From Glossina fuscipes (lineage: Eukaryota > Arthropoda > Insecta > Diptera > Glossinidae), in the NCBI RefSeq assembly GCF_014805625.2, contig NW_023998416.1:31931794-31995793 (forward strand): a stretch of 64,000 nt of DNA, in the 5' to 3' direction. Made by a program: the position numbers and the translations under genes. Every line of letters begins with the position of its first letter. The stretch's first letter is position 1. The notes below the pieces were generated by a model. It made no database searches. It worked only from the letters and a program-made list of their open reading frames with translations, and was not told where the DNA came from. Positions 12,420-25,614 of the stretch are shown here, piece by piece.

Positions 12420-15400
12420 TTCAATCGATTTTTTAATAGTAAGTAAGAGTAGAATGCCCAACTTGTACCGAATGTCACCTTCAATTACCCAGCATAGTAC
12501 TGTCAACTTAAAGAAGGGAAAAATTGGTGACACGATTTATGTACATCTCGTGAACTTCAAGAGCCTATATTATTTAGATTCTCATCAAAGCAAGCAAATG
12601 TACCTAAATACTCAATAACCGAATAGTTTTAATTTATTTCGTTTTTATTCTTTTCCGGAGAAACAATTGCACGTAGACAATAAATCAACTGCACAGTAGA
12701 AAATAAACAAAAAATACGACGTCGTCTTTAAAGAAAATAGCAAGGGATCGATATTAAATAATGTAACTAATGTGCCAGAAATAAGGAAAGTATAAAAGAA
12801 AATTTTAGTGTAAACTTAAGCAACGGCCAAGAAATCATTATAATACGTCGGCAAGAGGAAACTGCACAAAGGTAATGTAGTGCGACATAGTCGAAGAAAG
12901 TTCAAAAAGGCATGGATTGACATTCCATAATTAACTTATATTATTTATTGCCTTAAGCAACGCGGCCTACGAAGCGTAAAAATAAATCATGACCACATGC
13001 TCTCTTTATGAAAGCAAAGGTATTTATTTCAAGAGAACGATGAAAAGTATTTTATTGAAAGCTTTCTTGAAAATTTTTTCACGCCTTCTTGAAAATATAT
13101 GAATTTTGTGCCCAAAACCACAACGTGCCACTTAAACGCATCTACATAAGCAAAAATTCCTTAGAGAACAGCACTGCTCAGGCAGTCATCCGTAGCTGTT
13201 CATTAATAAAATGAATGTTTAGTCAATATGGGTGATGTGTTGGGACTGATAACTTTGTCAGCGATAACTTTTTTAAATTGGACCCATGACACTACACCGG
13301 ATCAATCCATAATAAGAATGATATGCGGCGTGGCATGGCAACTTTTATGGGTCTCCTGGCTTGGGCAATTATTATTTCCACTTCCTATATTATGCCTTAC
13401 AGTCTTCGTCAGCTTTCCTTTTCCACGATTCCTTTGTCACGATTCAGTAACGCTTCACGCGGCACAAAATTTAGTATTTTCAATTTCAAGGTCAAATTGT
13501 TGTTAATTTCTAAAAACTTCTGAAAGCCATCTCGTGTATACTTCAATTAGATTACTTATATAGAACTTAAACGTACCACATTTATATGCGAAAAGGCCAC
13601 AGTTTAGCAAATGTTCTCAGGCAACGTAATACCATCTCATAGAAAAACCGATAATAACTTGCTTATACGCTTCGTATCTGGCAGTGTCTGTGTGAACGTG
13701 CGCCTGTTTATTTTTCACATCAAACCATTAACATAGAGTCTACACTTTGTCTTTTCAACACTTTAGGTAAAAAACAACTGATATGCTTTCTTGAAATTGT
13801 CATCAAGATAAACATTACAAGATAAACTAACTTGATTCCTACGCCTGGCTGCAGTTAATAGAATTTTGTAAATTTTAAGTTTTCAGAGCCTGGACTTACG
13901 TTGCTGTTTGAATATATTAAGTTATATAATATAATTTTACATACATGCACCCTTTTGCACTTACAGTACCATCGTCGTCTTTAAAAATTAGTTTCTTTGT
14001 TCAAGTGTGTGAGTATCAAAACGTTCGGTCTCTTAGCCAAACACAATTTCCTTTATGTTTGTACATTACTATTCATGCAATGTAAAATAGTTAGGAGACT
14101 GCGACCTTTTTTAACCCCCCACTCCACAGGGTTTCTTGTTAAATAGACAAATAAGTAGACACAAAAGTGCGGCGTCGCTTTAATGGCACTGATGTATAAG
14201 TATTTAAGTAAGCTTTGGAATATCCCTCAGAGCGATGTTTGCACTTGTTGTCAAAGTATAGGAACCTATTAGACAGGCGATGTCGAATGTGAGACCTGAA
14301 AGTATATATTAGGGCTGCCATGGCATATACATATATATATCCCTGATCAGCATAAAATTCGGATTTTATTTACTGACCGTCTGTCAATTCTATTATTTGA
14401 AGTCTCAAAATCTTTAAAGAAAATATTTAAATTTCACACTTGCACACATACCAGCTCACGGCCAAAGGGCATACCAGAAATGCTTTGAAAATTGGAAAAT
14501 GCGCCGACGCAAATGTATTACATCTAAGGAAAGAAGCAAAATAGGTACAAAGACGTGTTACTCCAGGAATATTGAAAGTCATCTTTTTTTTAACGCACCT
14601 CGTTGACCATATTCAAAGGAAAGCCTAGAATGATCTTAAAAATATTATGACTATCTGGTTGGTAACCAAGAAAAGATTGAACTCAAATTTGGTTCAAATA
14701 TTAGTGAATGCTATCTAAAGGTTTTCCTAGGATTACACTTTTCTTAGGCTTACTAAGAACTTATGCAAATGGTGAGTCTCCAAAAAACGCTTCACCTTCG
14801 CACCCTGTAAGAAATTAGAAAGTACACAATAAACTTCGCAAAAGCAAATGATATCATGCCATACTGATAAATATAATTAGATACGAAAATTACTTGGGCG
14901 CCAGTGAGAAGTCATTAGAACGATACAATAGCTAAAATGTTCAGAATAAAATCATTTTTTTTCTTTGGTTGTAATGGGGTATTTTGTTCACAATAGCTTT
15001 GTTTGGCTGCCCTCTCAACTAAAAAAATGCTTTCCGAAAGAGCGGCATACGTACGTACACTAACAACATGTAACTATCGTTGTAGTAACATTCAGTGGAA
15101 TGTGTTTGCGTGTGTGGGTGTGTACAAGTTCACGCTCATATCTAACGCCATATTTGCATAAATAATTTATGTTTCATTTAAATTGATCTTTATTGTTATA
15201 TTTGCTTACTTGTTTGTTTGTTTTTCTATTCATTTCATGTCAAGTCACTCATTTGTTTAATGAAAAGAAAGAAGTGTTTTCTTTTTGTACCAAAACAGGA
15301 AGAAAAACAACAATTAAATGAAGGAGAAAGCATAACACAGTTGTTAAACATGTTAAATAACTAAATAAGCACAAGTGTACAATACAGAATTACAGCCATG

Positions 15401-18400
15401 GGAACATGAATAGCACATCGTACGCATTCGTAAGTTTATAAAAAAGGCTTAGAAAATAAATGATTTAATGACGGACTGTAATAGCAATTAAAAATTTGAC
15501 TGTTCTTTGCATTATTTACTCTATATTTCATCCACTTTAAAGGAACTCGAAACTTGACGTTGTGCACATCTATCGAGAAAGCCAAAAAGAGGCCCATAAA
15601 CTTTATAGCGGAAAACTTCATTCTCAGATCGTAACACTAAATCATACTTTGCGAACGATGAATAAAATCTCTCAATTATTTAATTTGAAAAATTTTCCAT
15701 ATAATATTTTTATTTAAATTTATAGGCGATTTATGTGTGCATGGCTGTAAACGCGCTTATATTGACATATGCAGTCGTATAATTTATATTCTAAACGAGA
15801 ACGTATAAAAACGATTTTAATTTGCATAAAAACTGTTTGCGCACAAACGTAATTTAATGAACTTTTAACGTTTTCATTATAATAAAATCTAAATTAAAGT
15901 ACATTTAGAGAGCTCTGTGGCACGAGAAAATTTAAAAAATTTCCAAATTTTCAAAAGAATATTAAACGACAAAATGCTTAAACTTACGCATAGAGGACGT
16001 TACTCTTTAAACTGCTTGCAATGGCGTGTACCCAGACGTACATTGCATTAATGTTTACTCAATAATCCACAAACCACCAATTTTATGCCTGCGTGAATAG
16101 AACTCATTGCCTTTTGCAGTTTGATATGGGTTTGCTTTAAATGATGCGGTAATTTTGCCTTTACATATATCAACGGCAATTGCAACATATTGATGTTGAA
16201 AGCCTACAAGAGATGGGAGGATTTTGAGAAAAACCTTTTCGATGTTTGCCTGCACTGCAGAATAATATTGTTACAGACTCTTAACGTAGCGTAACTCTAT
16301 TGTGGGGCAAGCAATGACAAATAAAGCTTGCTCTAAAGTGTAGCGAAAGAGCAACAACGAGTAACTAAATGAGATTGAGTTCTTTAAAAAGCATACGGGA
16401 AGTGAGTGTGAGTGAGGGAGTGTTTTGACATATGAAGTAATCTCGTTTTACCAGAATCTAATGAATGTTTAAAAAAGAATCAATTTTCAATTTGTTCAAA
16501 TCCTTTTTGCTGCATTCTAACTTATTATGCAGCACTATGCTATATTATCGTCGAGTGCGATACTAACTTGAATGAATAAGGGAATGAAAAATGTCTTGTT
16601 TATCTGCTAAAGACGCCTTCCATCTCACCCTTGACCTCTGCTGAATTCCTCCCGAATAAAAGACGAAGAAAGATGAGCAGATGTAGGCTATTTTACTCAG
16701 TATCTGATGGGGATAGAAAATTTATATGCTACAGAGGCCAAAGGACAGCCCACTTAAAGAAATTTAGGACTTTTCACAAATATTGCGCCTGTCGTCCCTA
16801 TTTCCACTTCGATGATTACAAACAATGAACGATAAGTTCAGATAAAGGGCCATTGTTAAAAACGCTCAAATAAATTAAATGTAAAATGCATGGGTCTTAT
16901 CAATCCGCCATATCGGGGGTCAACCCTTAGTGCAGTAGATTATACCTTAACTGCGATTGGTTTGCGGTCGCATTTTTAGTAAGTGCTTGGTCGCTAAAGA
17001 CGTAATAGTTAGCGATCTGGTACACACCTCCTGCACCTGCACCTGCAGGCTGCACCCACTCCCTCTCTTTCTCTCCCCGTTTCTTTCTGACTGTGCCCAC
17101 AATATAAATACAGCGAGCATCCTCTGAGTGCGTATGGAGTACGCGTTCATCGTACATCTACCATGTTGCGCATAACAAGTGTCACGTTCTTGACTCTTAT
17201 TTAAAAGTAAACCGAGAAAGTCTTCAAAGCGTTTCCGATAGTGACGGAGGATAGATCTTTCTCTTCCTCTTTACGGTAAACCAAAAAAATTAACCTTCTT
17301 TTTCATAGAGTAGAGCGCGGATTACACATTCACAAGACGTAAAAAACCAATATATAACATTCTAAAAAAAAAAAAAAAAACTTATAACGGGATAGTCTTC
17401 TTTTAGGGAAAAATCGTGTTCGGGCAAAAGATGTAGAAAACATTTGATGAGGGAGGCAACGAAAACAATTTAATTGCTACTAGTAAAAAACAGCTTAAGA
17501 AGAACCATTAAGCCAGAAGCAGTCAAGTGCTATGGCTCTTGTAGATGTATTTATATAAACATTCATATAGTTAGTGTCATCATCATTGATTACAAAATCA
17601 GGGCAGGATGCATCATCTTTAAAGCACTTCACTCATATTCACACGTATTGCCCTAGATTTTTATCGCTAAATATTTTAACTTTATATCGTTTCTTCTTCT
17701 TCTTTTTGATTTTATATCAAGCATTTCTTTAATGTCTTTTATACATGTAGGTACATATATATATATACTTAAACATATGTACATAAAAACACGTACATAT
17801 GTACGTTTATTTCGTGGGATATACAAATCTTATGCACGTACGCAACTTCAATTTGTACCAGTTTTCTCGTCGCCCCTAATGTTGTCATGTAAAAAATTTG
17901 CTTATGACTTGGTTGAGTCATAAAAGCAGTACGTTAAGGTTTATGATTCTGCAGAAATGAATTTAAATGTTTTCAAAAAATATGATAAAATGAAAATCGT
18001 TTTAAAGCTTCATTTGTACAGGAAGGTGTGAGAAAGAAGAAAATTAAAAATATGTTTATATCATCAAAATAAAACTTATTTTTCCATTTTATTAAAGCAT
18101 AAATATAAAATAATTTCAATTCTTTAAAATTTAATTACAACTCAATTCATCCTTAATTGCTGTCGTCGTGCCATAAACTTCACACAAACATTATATAACT
18201 TTGCAAATATTTACAGACACAAAGTCTTTTGACTTCTGGTAAATTAATGTCATTGAGACATTCTGCAAACACAAATTCATATGCTGTCGCTGTCTGCTAT
18301 TATACAAAAAATTAACAGAATGTGTATTTGCATACGATAAAGAAACTTCTATATCTGATTGTCACACAAAGCCTAATGTTTTCAAAAGATGAAAAACTTC

Positions 18401-20045
18401 TCTTAATTAAAACGCATTTAATCAATATTTTTCCGTCGGCCGTCTTCGACGCCTGGAGATATAATAATTTTGCATTTCGCTTGCAACACTCTTATGCAGC
18501 TCGATAATCTAAGTCTAGTCTGAGTCTAATCGAAGCATGCCGAGAATTGCAAAAATCAAGGCACCAGGCTGGGAGTTGCCACTTGAGGTCTTTAATGAAT
18601 TCCACGAAGCAAATTTCAAAAATTTATTTAATCCACCAATGAATATCAAAATAAAAGATAAAAGAAAAAAGAGCCTCTACTGTGTGTCAATTGAGAAGAA
18701 CCCTGGAGGCGAACAGGCAGATTTAACTAAATTAACTTGATTTTTCCAACTCCTCCTTAGGACCGGCAATGATTTCGGCCAGAAAGTTAGGATAAAATAT
18801 TAAGCAGAAGGATATTAAACATAAATTTGAGCTAAACTGAGTCATTAACTTCATTACTCATTACTTAGCTTAGTTAAGACGACCTCGGTTTCACTTCAAA
18901 ACAAATATATTTTTTTTTATATACATACAACTGTTTCCGTTCTGTCGACTTATCTGAATTATACAAAAATTCTATAAATTCTAAATGTCCCTATGACTCA
19001 TTAAATTGCCTTTACAGTTCACAAAAGGTTGAATGATGTTTTGATCTTTATGTAAAGTGGGGATGGTAAACACATTCCGAATTTGCCGCAGGATTTTATT
19101 TGCTTTTATTTCTCACTTGCTTTTCATTTACAATATTCTCTGAAAGTGATTTTTTCTTTTTTATCTTAAATTTAACTTTTTTTATCCGTTTCATCATCAA
19201 AGAGCCTTGAGCATGGATACATAGTATACACGTGTCCACGAGAATAAAAATGAGTTCTTATTATTATTTTTACGTGTTCATGTAACTGTTCCGTGAAATT
19301 GCAAGCATAAGTTCAAAGCCTTGTAAAGAATAATAAGTGTGGTTTGGTACTAAAGGTTTAGATTCCATAAGAATTGCGATTATCCGAGAGGGGTTTAAAA
19401 ATTATTCCATTCGATTTAAATTTTTCTCATCTATATATATATACGATCCCGAGATTATTTCTGCGAAGAAATGTTGACAAATGAACTTTTTCACAAAGGT
19501 GATCCAATTCCCCGGAATTCGTCGTTGGTCCAAAAGATGTCAGAGTACCAACTTTTTTCAAAATATACCAAAACTTGTTAATCAATGAAGAAATAAGCGA
19601 AAGATAGATAAATAAAGAGATGGATCTAGTTTAAGTCGTTCTGGGTGCTATATACATGCTACTGTATAGCACGTGATCCTTGTCGAAGTCAGTGAATCCG
19701 AGTTTATGTCTCAATGTACAAAGCAAAGTCTCAATTTTTTCGTGAACCAACGAAGCATGGAAAGCTTGGCTCAATAAAATGTGATTTCTTCCTTTGTTGG
19801 CACACAAATAGTTTCAATGACTTAAAGAGTTGCACCAGAGATTAATTAAAGGACCCAAGCGAATAGTTCGTTAGGTAAATGTGCGGCTATCAAGAAATCA
19901 GTTATTAATTAATTTACACAAAGTTCACCAAATTATTTCTCTGTTACATTGTTGCAAACATATTTCGATGACTATCTTTATTTGCGGGTGTACTGAATAA
20001 TAAATACATCAACCAATGCTACGTTTTGGACAGATTTGTTTAGAC
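12420..20045. other. Long non-coding stretch
   Basis: About 7.6 kb without a supportable gene. It includes GT/TA simple repeats (14325-14340, 15105-15125, 17755-17800), a poly-A run (17364-17380), a CTT run (17692-17706), and open frames of 60-92 codons. Two overlapping hydrophobic frames at 13228-13523 and a 67-codon ATG frame at 18537-18740 were examined, but neither has a recognisable family or a defined splice context. Confidence 0.5.
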
Positions 20046-20049
20046 TTAT

Positions 20050-20200
20050 TTATTATTATTATTGTTTTTATTGTAATTGATATAACCAAAGAAATAAATT
20101 CGAAGGATTAAAGTCTTAAAGCACTAGCATCTACGGCTGTCGAATTTAATGCACTTGCTAGTCAAGATCTTTTGCCTTTTGGCCACTCGGGCGAATGGGT
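20050..20200 (-). repeat. tRNA-derived SINE-like element, copy 3 (head partly deleted)
   Basis: This copy aligns by eye to the 12.3-kb copy over its body. Shared blocks are an ATTATTATT-rich tail, AAGAAATAA (about 20090), TAAAGTCTTAAAGCACTAGCATCTA (compare about 12281-12304) and CTAGTCAAG near the A-box end. The B-box part present at 12340 is missing here. An A-box-like CGAGTGGCCAAAAGG lies at about 20191-20177 on the minus strand. Confidence 0.6.
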
Positions 20201-20557
20201 TAAATTTACAGATATAGTTTACGTCCGTCTAACGATATATTTGTTTGCTTAAAATACCACCGTATTTTTTATGTTCCATGAACAGTTATAAACTTACTGT
20301 ATGCTTGCGTAACAGAGCTTTGATGTCATCTTTTCCACCCTCATCCACCAAAAGTCTTTGGATATAAATATGTTAAGGAGCATCAAAGAACGGCATGTGG
20401 TAAGTATCAAATGTGTCGGTTTAAGCCAAATACGATTTCCTGCTTCTTGTTGCGAATATGTTACACAAAAACGCACAGTGATATTAATTGGCCTAAAGGT
20501 CAACGACACAAATGCCAATGTCAGCTGGGGGTTAATTCATTCTCAACACTCAAACAG

Positions 20558-20711
20558 ATCCATCCATGCGCTAAGCATAGCGAATAAGAACATAAACAAA
20601 GTAACAAGCCAGACAGTTAAATTGGCTGCATTCCTAATTGTCTGTTCTGTTCTGTTCGCTTGTTATATCATAATATTTGGAATAATCTATTCACATCGGC
20701 AGTGCTCACAT
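20558..20711 (+). CDS. Candidate coding exon for a single-pass membrane protein
   Basis: A 154-nt open segment is bounded by a good acceptor (TCTCAACACTCAAACAG ending at 20557) and a strong donor (CAT|GTAAGTATAAA at 20711/20712). Its frame encodes a polar, Ser/Asn/Lys-rich start, then about 25 hydrophobic residues (from LAAFLIVCSV to IIFGIIY, about 20610-20690), then a Cys-containing polar end (HRQCSH). That pattern suits one transmembrane helix. The upstream frame is open for about 65 more codons, and another strong donor (GTG|GTAAGTAT) sits at 20399/20400, but joining that donor to this acceptor in the needed phase gives a stop (TG|A). The partner exons must therefore be elsewhere, if they exist. 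I do not recognise the family. Confidence 0.3.
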
Positions 20712-21995
20712 GTAAGTATAAATCAATACAATTTGCGCCAGTGTAAATTTACTTAAATTAAACAAAAATATAAACTTATTCTATATTGATATTCCCTCGT
20801 TTACATACACATATATTTTTATTAATTTACATAAATATTTAAATAACAAAATTGAAAAAAAAACGAAAAAAATTCACATAAATTGAAAAATATTTAATAC
20901 ATAAATAAAATAAGTAAAAAAAAAACCGAAATACATTTTTCAAGCGCGCATAGACTTCATTTATGAAAATATACACACCATTTAAAACCTCGTGAATACG
21001 TGTTATGCACATATGCCCATCAGTATTCGTTATGTTTCTGTGTCAGAGTATTAACATACTTTATAGAGGAGAACTCTTTCCATGTGTAAATACAAATATG
21101 TAAACACCTAGACGGCACAAACAAAAGCATAGATAGTCAGCCATATTCCCAAATTCACTGTAATAAACTAACGAAAGAAATTGTGAAAAAAGTCCCATTC
21201 GGAAAGATTACCTACAGCAAAAAAAATGCAAAAAAAAAAAAAAAAATGGCCGTAAAAACTATTTAACGGCATATCGTAACGAATTGTAAATGCCCATCAA
21301 GGTCCTAAGAACATATTAGGTGACACAAAAGATTTAATCGTCAACTAATTTGGTCTGTAAAAGTATTCAATACCGATCATACATCCTCGAGGGACGAGAT
21401 TAAATAGACCGATTGACTGTACTTTGAGGAATAACACTGACTGTAAGCATGAAATTATAAGCGATTTTCTCAAATTTATTTACGAAAGACCAACTGATCT
21501 GATCGAATAAGGTTTTCTTAGGGTTTTTCAAATTCTAACGTTCAGGTATTTAACAAATTTTTTAGAAATAAAAAAAATTTTTTTTGATAATGTAAAGAAA
21601 AAAATTTGTTCTTCAGTAGCACATCTTTGGCTGAGCTTTAGCCCCAAATTTTCCATTTAGAATAAAAAGTTTCCTTGGGATGTCATTCAGTGTCACGTGA
21701 AACGCGCAAGACTTGCTCAAAACATTGATGTAAAAAAAAAAATATATATATATATCCCTAAGACAAAGCTGTTAGTACAGTGAAGAAATTGCTGTGATCT
21801 CGCCAGAATATATTCGTGCGCTATAAAAAATCTTTATAGCGAAGGCGGATCGTCAAATTAATTTATGCGTCGTAGACCAAATTTCTGTCTCATTTAATTA
21901 AATCATATTCGATCTTCACTATCGCTATTACTGCCCATAATAAGTGTTCCGTTATCTTCATGGCATCATGGTATTATTTTCTTCCACCCTTCTCA
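20712..21995. other. Non-coding, A-rich stretch
   Basis: Very AT-rich, with poly-A runs (20850-20925; 21231-21246) and a (TA)n run at about 21741-21755. No gene or element is recognised. Confidence 0.6.
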
Positions 21996-21999
21996 GTGG

Positions 22000-22150
22000 C
22001 GTTCGGAAAGAAGTGAGAAAGGGATGAGAAAGGGATGAGCCTAATAACTCGCACTGTGGGCTCAATCGCTAACTCTTTTACCTTTACCAATGAAACTTTG
22101 TTCACGTGTGCCCTATCGCATTGAGATTTGGACCTGTGGCTTAAGCAACT
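22000..22150 (-). repeat. tRNA-derived SINE-like element, copy 4
   Basis: On the minus strand, AGGTCCAAATCTCAATGCGATAGGGC (22138-22113) corresponds to the B box and following block of the other copies. It is especially close to the 60.6-kb copy, which reads CAGTGCGATAGAGC followed by GTGAAC in both. The distal body has tandem GAGAAAGGGAT units at about 22012-22038, matching the pyrimidine-rich body of the 60.6-kb copy when reversed. Confidence 0.6.
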
Positions 22151-22154
22151 ATTT

Positions 22155-25100
22155 CACAATTAAATTGTTTTACAAGATACGCTTCTCGCAAAAGAAATTT
22201 TGCTGTTCTACTTGGAGTAATACAAAAACTATTCAGCGAACCAAACCAAATTCGTATCGTGAGTGTAGTATATATTTGCAGTAGTAGCTTACATCCGGTT
22301 TTTTTTTTTATTCACAAACAATCGTTTATGTTAGTGAATCATGGAATGCCAGTGCTTCAAAAATTCTTCATAGTCCTGTCAAAGCTTTCCCCTTGAAGAA
22401 TTTCTTCTCTAATATGTCACTAGAAGAAGACGTGCCGTAGTAGACCGTAACAGGCAGAAATGAGCATTTGAGAAAAATGAACATAATCTTAATCAACTTA
22501 AGCATTTAAGTCGATTCAGCTCCGTTTATTTGTCCGTCCTTTTGTTCATCCATCTTTTGTCTGCTATTGGACCGCCTACGTTTGCAAAAACTTGGGCAAA
22601 AATATGAAACCATACAATTTGCTAATATAAGGCCACAAATTAACTTTGCATTGACGCTCTTTATATGTACAACACGCTAACGATCAAAACGAAGTGAGGA
22701 AAGAGAAAGAAGTGGCCGCTGTTGAATGTATACCCAATTGGTAAGTGCTACGCCTTTTCCGACTGAGCATTCATTATAGACCCGATCATATAAGCGTAAT
22801 TCGCCCAAATAATCACCGTTACACTGCATATGCATATACTCCGTAGAAATATTTACTATAGTTATTTGTATCTTCAACGAAAAAGTGATGATAAGCACGC
22901 CTGCAGCAGTTAAAAGATTATGAATGCATTTCGTAAAGGCAGTTAAAATAAAAAATTACCTCACTAGAGTTGTTACCTCACTTGACAGACTATTTCTTAG
23001 TTTTATTGCTGTAGTTACAAGTCGCGGGCATCAGGCAATACAATGTTCTTTCTGATCTCATTTAGTAACGAGAAGTTTCGCTTAGTCATTGCTTTAAAAA
23101 TATGAAAAAAGCAAGTAAGAAAAATGTATATGCGAGTCCCGTCTACCTACCACTCCGTGTTTCGCATTCTCCAAATTCTTTTATTTGATACCTATATCGC
23201 TAGTATTATTAAGAAAAAAGTAACCGTGCGGTCTACCATATTCATTTTAAAATTAATCCGTTTGTAGGCAGATAATGTATCTTCGTTTGAGGAGTGTACA
23301 AAATAGTCTTAAACATGCTGTCTAGTTTCCCTTATGATAAATAAGCATAAAACTTCAAAAAAGTGAAAAAAAACAGAATTCAATCATTTGTAACTTTTTG
23401 TAGGCATGGCGGATGTTCTCCATTTTTTGCATATAAGAAGTAGAGTGCTTCGTAAAGTAAATGTGGAAAATTTCAGTCTTCTAATTTTTTTATAATTTCC
23501 AAGTAACGAGCAAAAATACAAAAATGTTTGTTAAAAAAATGTTGGAGTTACGTTCGGTTTACGCATGCAAAAACTTCCAATATTTCAACTAAATTTGAAG
23601 TCGATATCTCCATTTTTGCGACCAAGAGAGTGCCAGCAAGACACACCACACAGACGGACAGACATGGCTAAATTAACTCAGAATTTTACGGCTTCCTTTG
23701 GGTGTTACATACAATATTGAAAAAAAGAAGATGATTATACCCCCATCTTACAGTGCTGGATATGATAGAACTCTGGCGCATTGAAGTTCAACGTCATTTA
23801 TATTCGCTACGAAATCGATGCCATAGCAGACTGTTACCAGTTTTATTGCAAACTGGGCGCATTTTCCAGTACACCGTTTGGCGGATTATAAAAACGATAT
23901 TTTTGCTGCAAATAAAACGCAAGAGATTTTTCAGAGACAAGCTTTTATGTATTTATGCGATGAGAGTAAAAGGGCATTTATTCCAACGCGATATTAAACC
24001 TTACCTACGATAAAAAAAAACGGCAATCAATGAAAAACCTGAACGTATACATATTGTTGATATTTATAAAAGAGAGTTTTTTCAAATGATCCAGCCCTGC
24101 TAACGAAACAAAAGCATGTAATGCTTATAATCATATTGCTGTAGGCACCCAATGAAAACTTTATACAATGAATTTCACATCCTTTAAATTAAAAAAAACA
24201 CTGGGTGAGACTATGAAGTTAAGCAGGAAGCAATGACGTATAAAATAATCGATAATATTAAATCTATTGAAAGCAGTTAAAATAAACGTAAATATGTTCC
24301 AAATATTTCAATCAGTGAATGAGCAAATATTTAGAATTTCAGTAATAAAATATTATGAAGAATTTTTCCAATGTTTAATAATTGCAAAAGCCTGAAATTT
24401 AAATAATTAAATTTCAAAGTAAATGTTCGAAGGCATCAGAATACGCTGTTAACTATGTTCTAAACAAGACCAATAGATTAAGTGGATGAAATCGTCAAAC
24501 TTTTGTCCACGTGCAGCCAAGTGTTTAATTACAAGTTTTAGGAAGACATTAACTTCAACAATTTAATTATCGTGCATTTGATCAGCGTTGCTTCATTAAT
24601 CAAAGGCATATCAATCAGCAATTTAGTGTTTGTTGTATTTTCTCGTTTCCCTTTTAAAAGTGAGTGGAAAACGCTGCCTCCCATATACCGGGCGAATTAA
24701 CATTGAATTTATCGTTCAGCAAAAACAGTCGATTGCACAAAAAATCGATGTTAACCTCCTTAAGTTGTTATAAGTCCACCACCATCACAAACATTTTTTT
24801 TTTATATCAATAGAGAATCGAATTTTAAAATTTTTTCCACAGTTATTTTTTGAGGATTTTATTGATAGAGATTAATAGGCAATTTTCAGCATTGTTACTT
24901 ACCTGAGTAATTGCTATCTTTCTTCTCAATAGTGCTGCGGGATACATATTCGTTAGCCTTACTTAAATGGTTTTATCATCTCTCTCATGAAGCTTCTATT
25001 TTGTGGAATTCGGCGAGAGTAGTAGTAGCAATTGAAATAGTAATAAGCGCTTATTAGCAACGAGATACCATAAATACTTTTTGCTTTTTCATGGTACCTT

Positions 25101-25360
25101 CAAAACATGAAACTCATTCGGCATTCATTTGAAAACGGCCTTTACTTTAAAAAGGCAAAAAGCACGACTTTGTAGACGGGTCAGTGCAATCTTTATATCA
25201 TTTAACTTAAATTGCGAAATATATGTTGCGTGTTAAAGATCAATGTATGTACGTAATGTACATGTGTGCATGCTTTAGAAGAAAGTTTTTGCATTGGGGC
25301 CACATCTACTGAATTTCATGCGTATGTTTTCATAATAGTTTTAGATCGTCGCTGTAGCGA
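22155..25360. other. Non-coding stretch with one dispersed-repeat copy
   Basis: No gene is supported. Apart from the repeat at 23400-23745 the stretch is unstructured. An 86-codon frame at 23753-24013 is Arg/Leu/Ile-rich but lacks motifs, splice context or a neighbour to join. Confidence 0.5.
23400..23745 (+). repeat. Dispersed ACAGACGGACAG repeat, best copy
   Basis: The diagnostic end is clear: CACACAGACGGACAGACATGG at 23648-23667, then CTAAATTAACTCAG, a GGCTTCCTTTGGGTGTTACA block at 23691-23709, and a tail ending ATTATACCCCCATCTTACAG near 23755. This matches my recollection of an abundant fly interspersed repeat whose 3' end reads GACGGACATGGCTAAATCGA and closes near a TATACCCT block. The upstream part (GGCATGGC at about 23403; TTTGAAGTCGATATCTCCA at about 23594) looks like the body. 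No coding capacity is seen. Confidence 0.7.
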
Positions 25361-25363
25361 GCG

Positions 25364-25612
25364 ACTGATGAACAAGACTGACGGAAAAGAAGAGTGCGCA
25401 AGGCTAATGGACAAGACTGACGGACAAGCCATTACTGACAGATACGACAAACGAACAGGACGGATTGTGAAGGCGGGCTGATAAGATGGATGGACAAGAC
25501 TGGCAGGCAAGTCTAATCAACGATACTAAGGAGCATGATTAGCGGACGAGACTAATTGACAAGACCCATCTGCGACACTGGCGGACAAGACAAGAAAATA
25601 AAACTAAAGGAC
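25364..25612 (+). repeat. Degenerate minisatellite built on GGACAAGACTGACG
   Basis: Variants of a GGACAAGACTGACG motif recur irregularly over about 250 bp: AACAAGACTGACGG (25371), GGACAAGACTGACGG (25409), CGACAAACGAACAGGACGG (about 25445), GGACAAGACTGGCAGG (25492), GGACGAGACTAATTGACAAGACC (about 25543) and GCGGACAAGACAAG (25581). Spacing ranges from about 14 to 50 bp, so it is decayed rather than a clean array. One frame gives a recurring peptide RLM(N/D)KTDG, a by-product of the repeat rather than evidence of a gene. Confidence 0.75.
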
Positions 25613-25614
25613 GT

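Noticed and set aside
13228..13523. Two overlapping hydrophobic plus-strand frames (92 and 66 codons), the second starting like a signal peptide (MATFMGLLAWAIII).
   Set aside because: Both frames are hydrophobic only because the DNA is T-rich. There is no family resemblance, splice context or supporting neighbour.
18537..18740. 67-codon ATG frame (MPRIAKIKAPGWELPLEVFN...) with fairly protein-like composition.
   Set aside because: No recognisable domain, no splice sites that extend it, and no homologue I can name. Kept as unresolved rather than called.
25266..25481. 71-codon frame with the repeated peptide RLM(N/D)KTDG.
   Set aside because: The repetition follows from the DNA minisatellite, unit spacing is not consistently a multiple of three, and no start or splice context supports translation.
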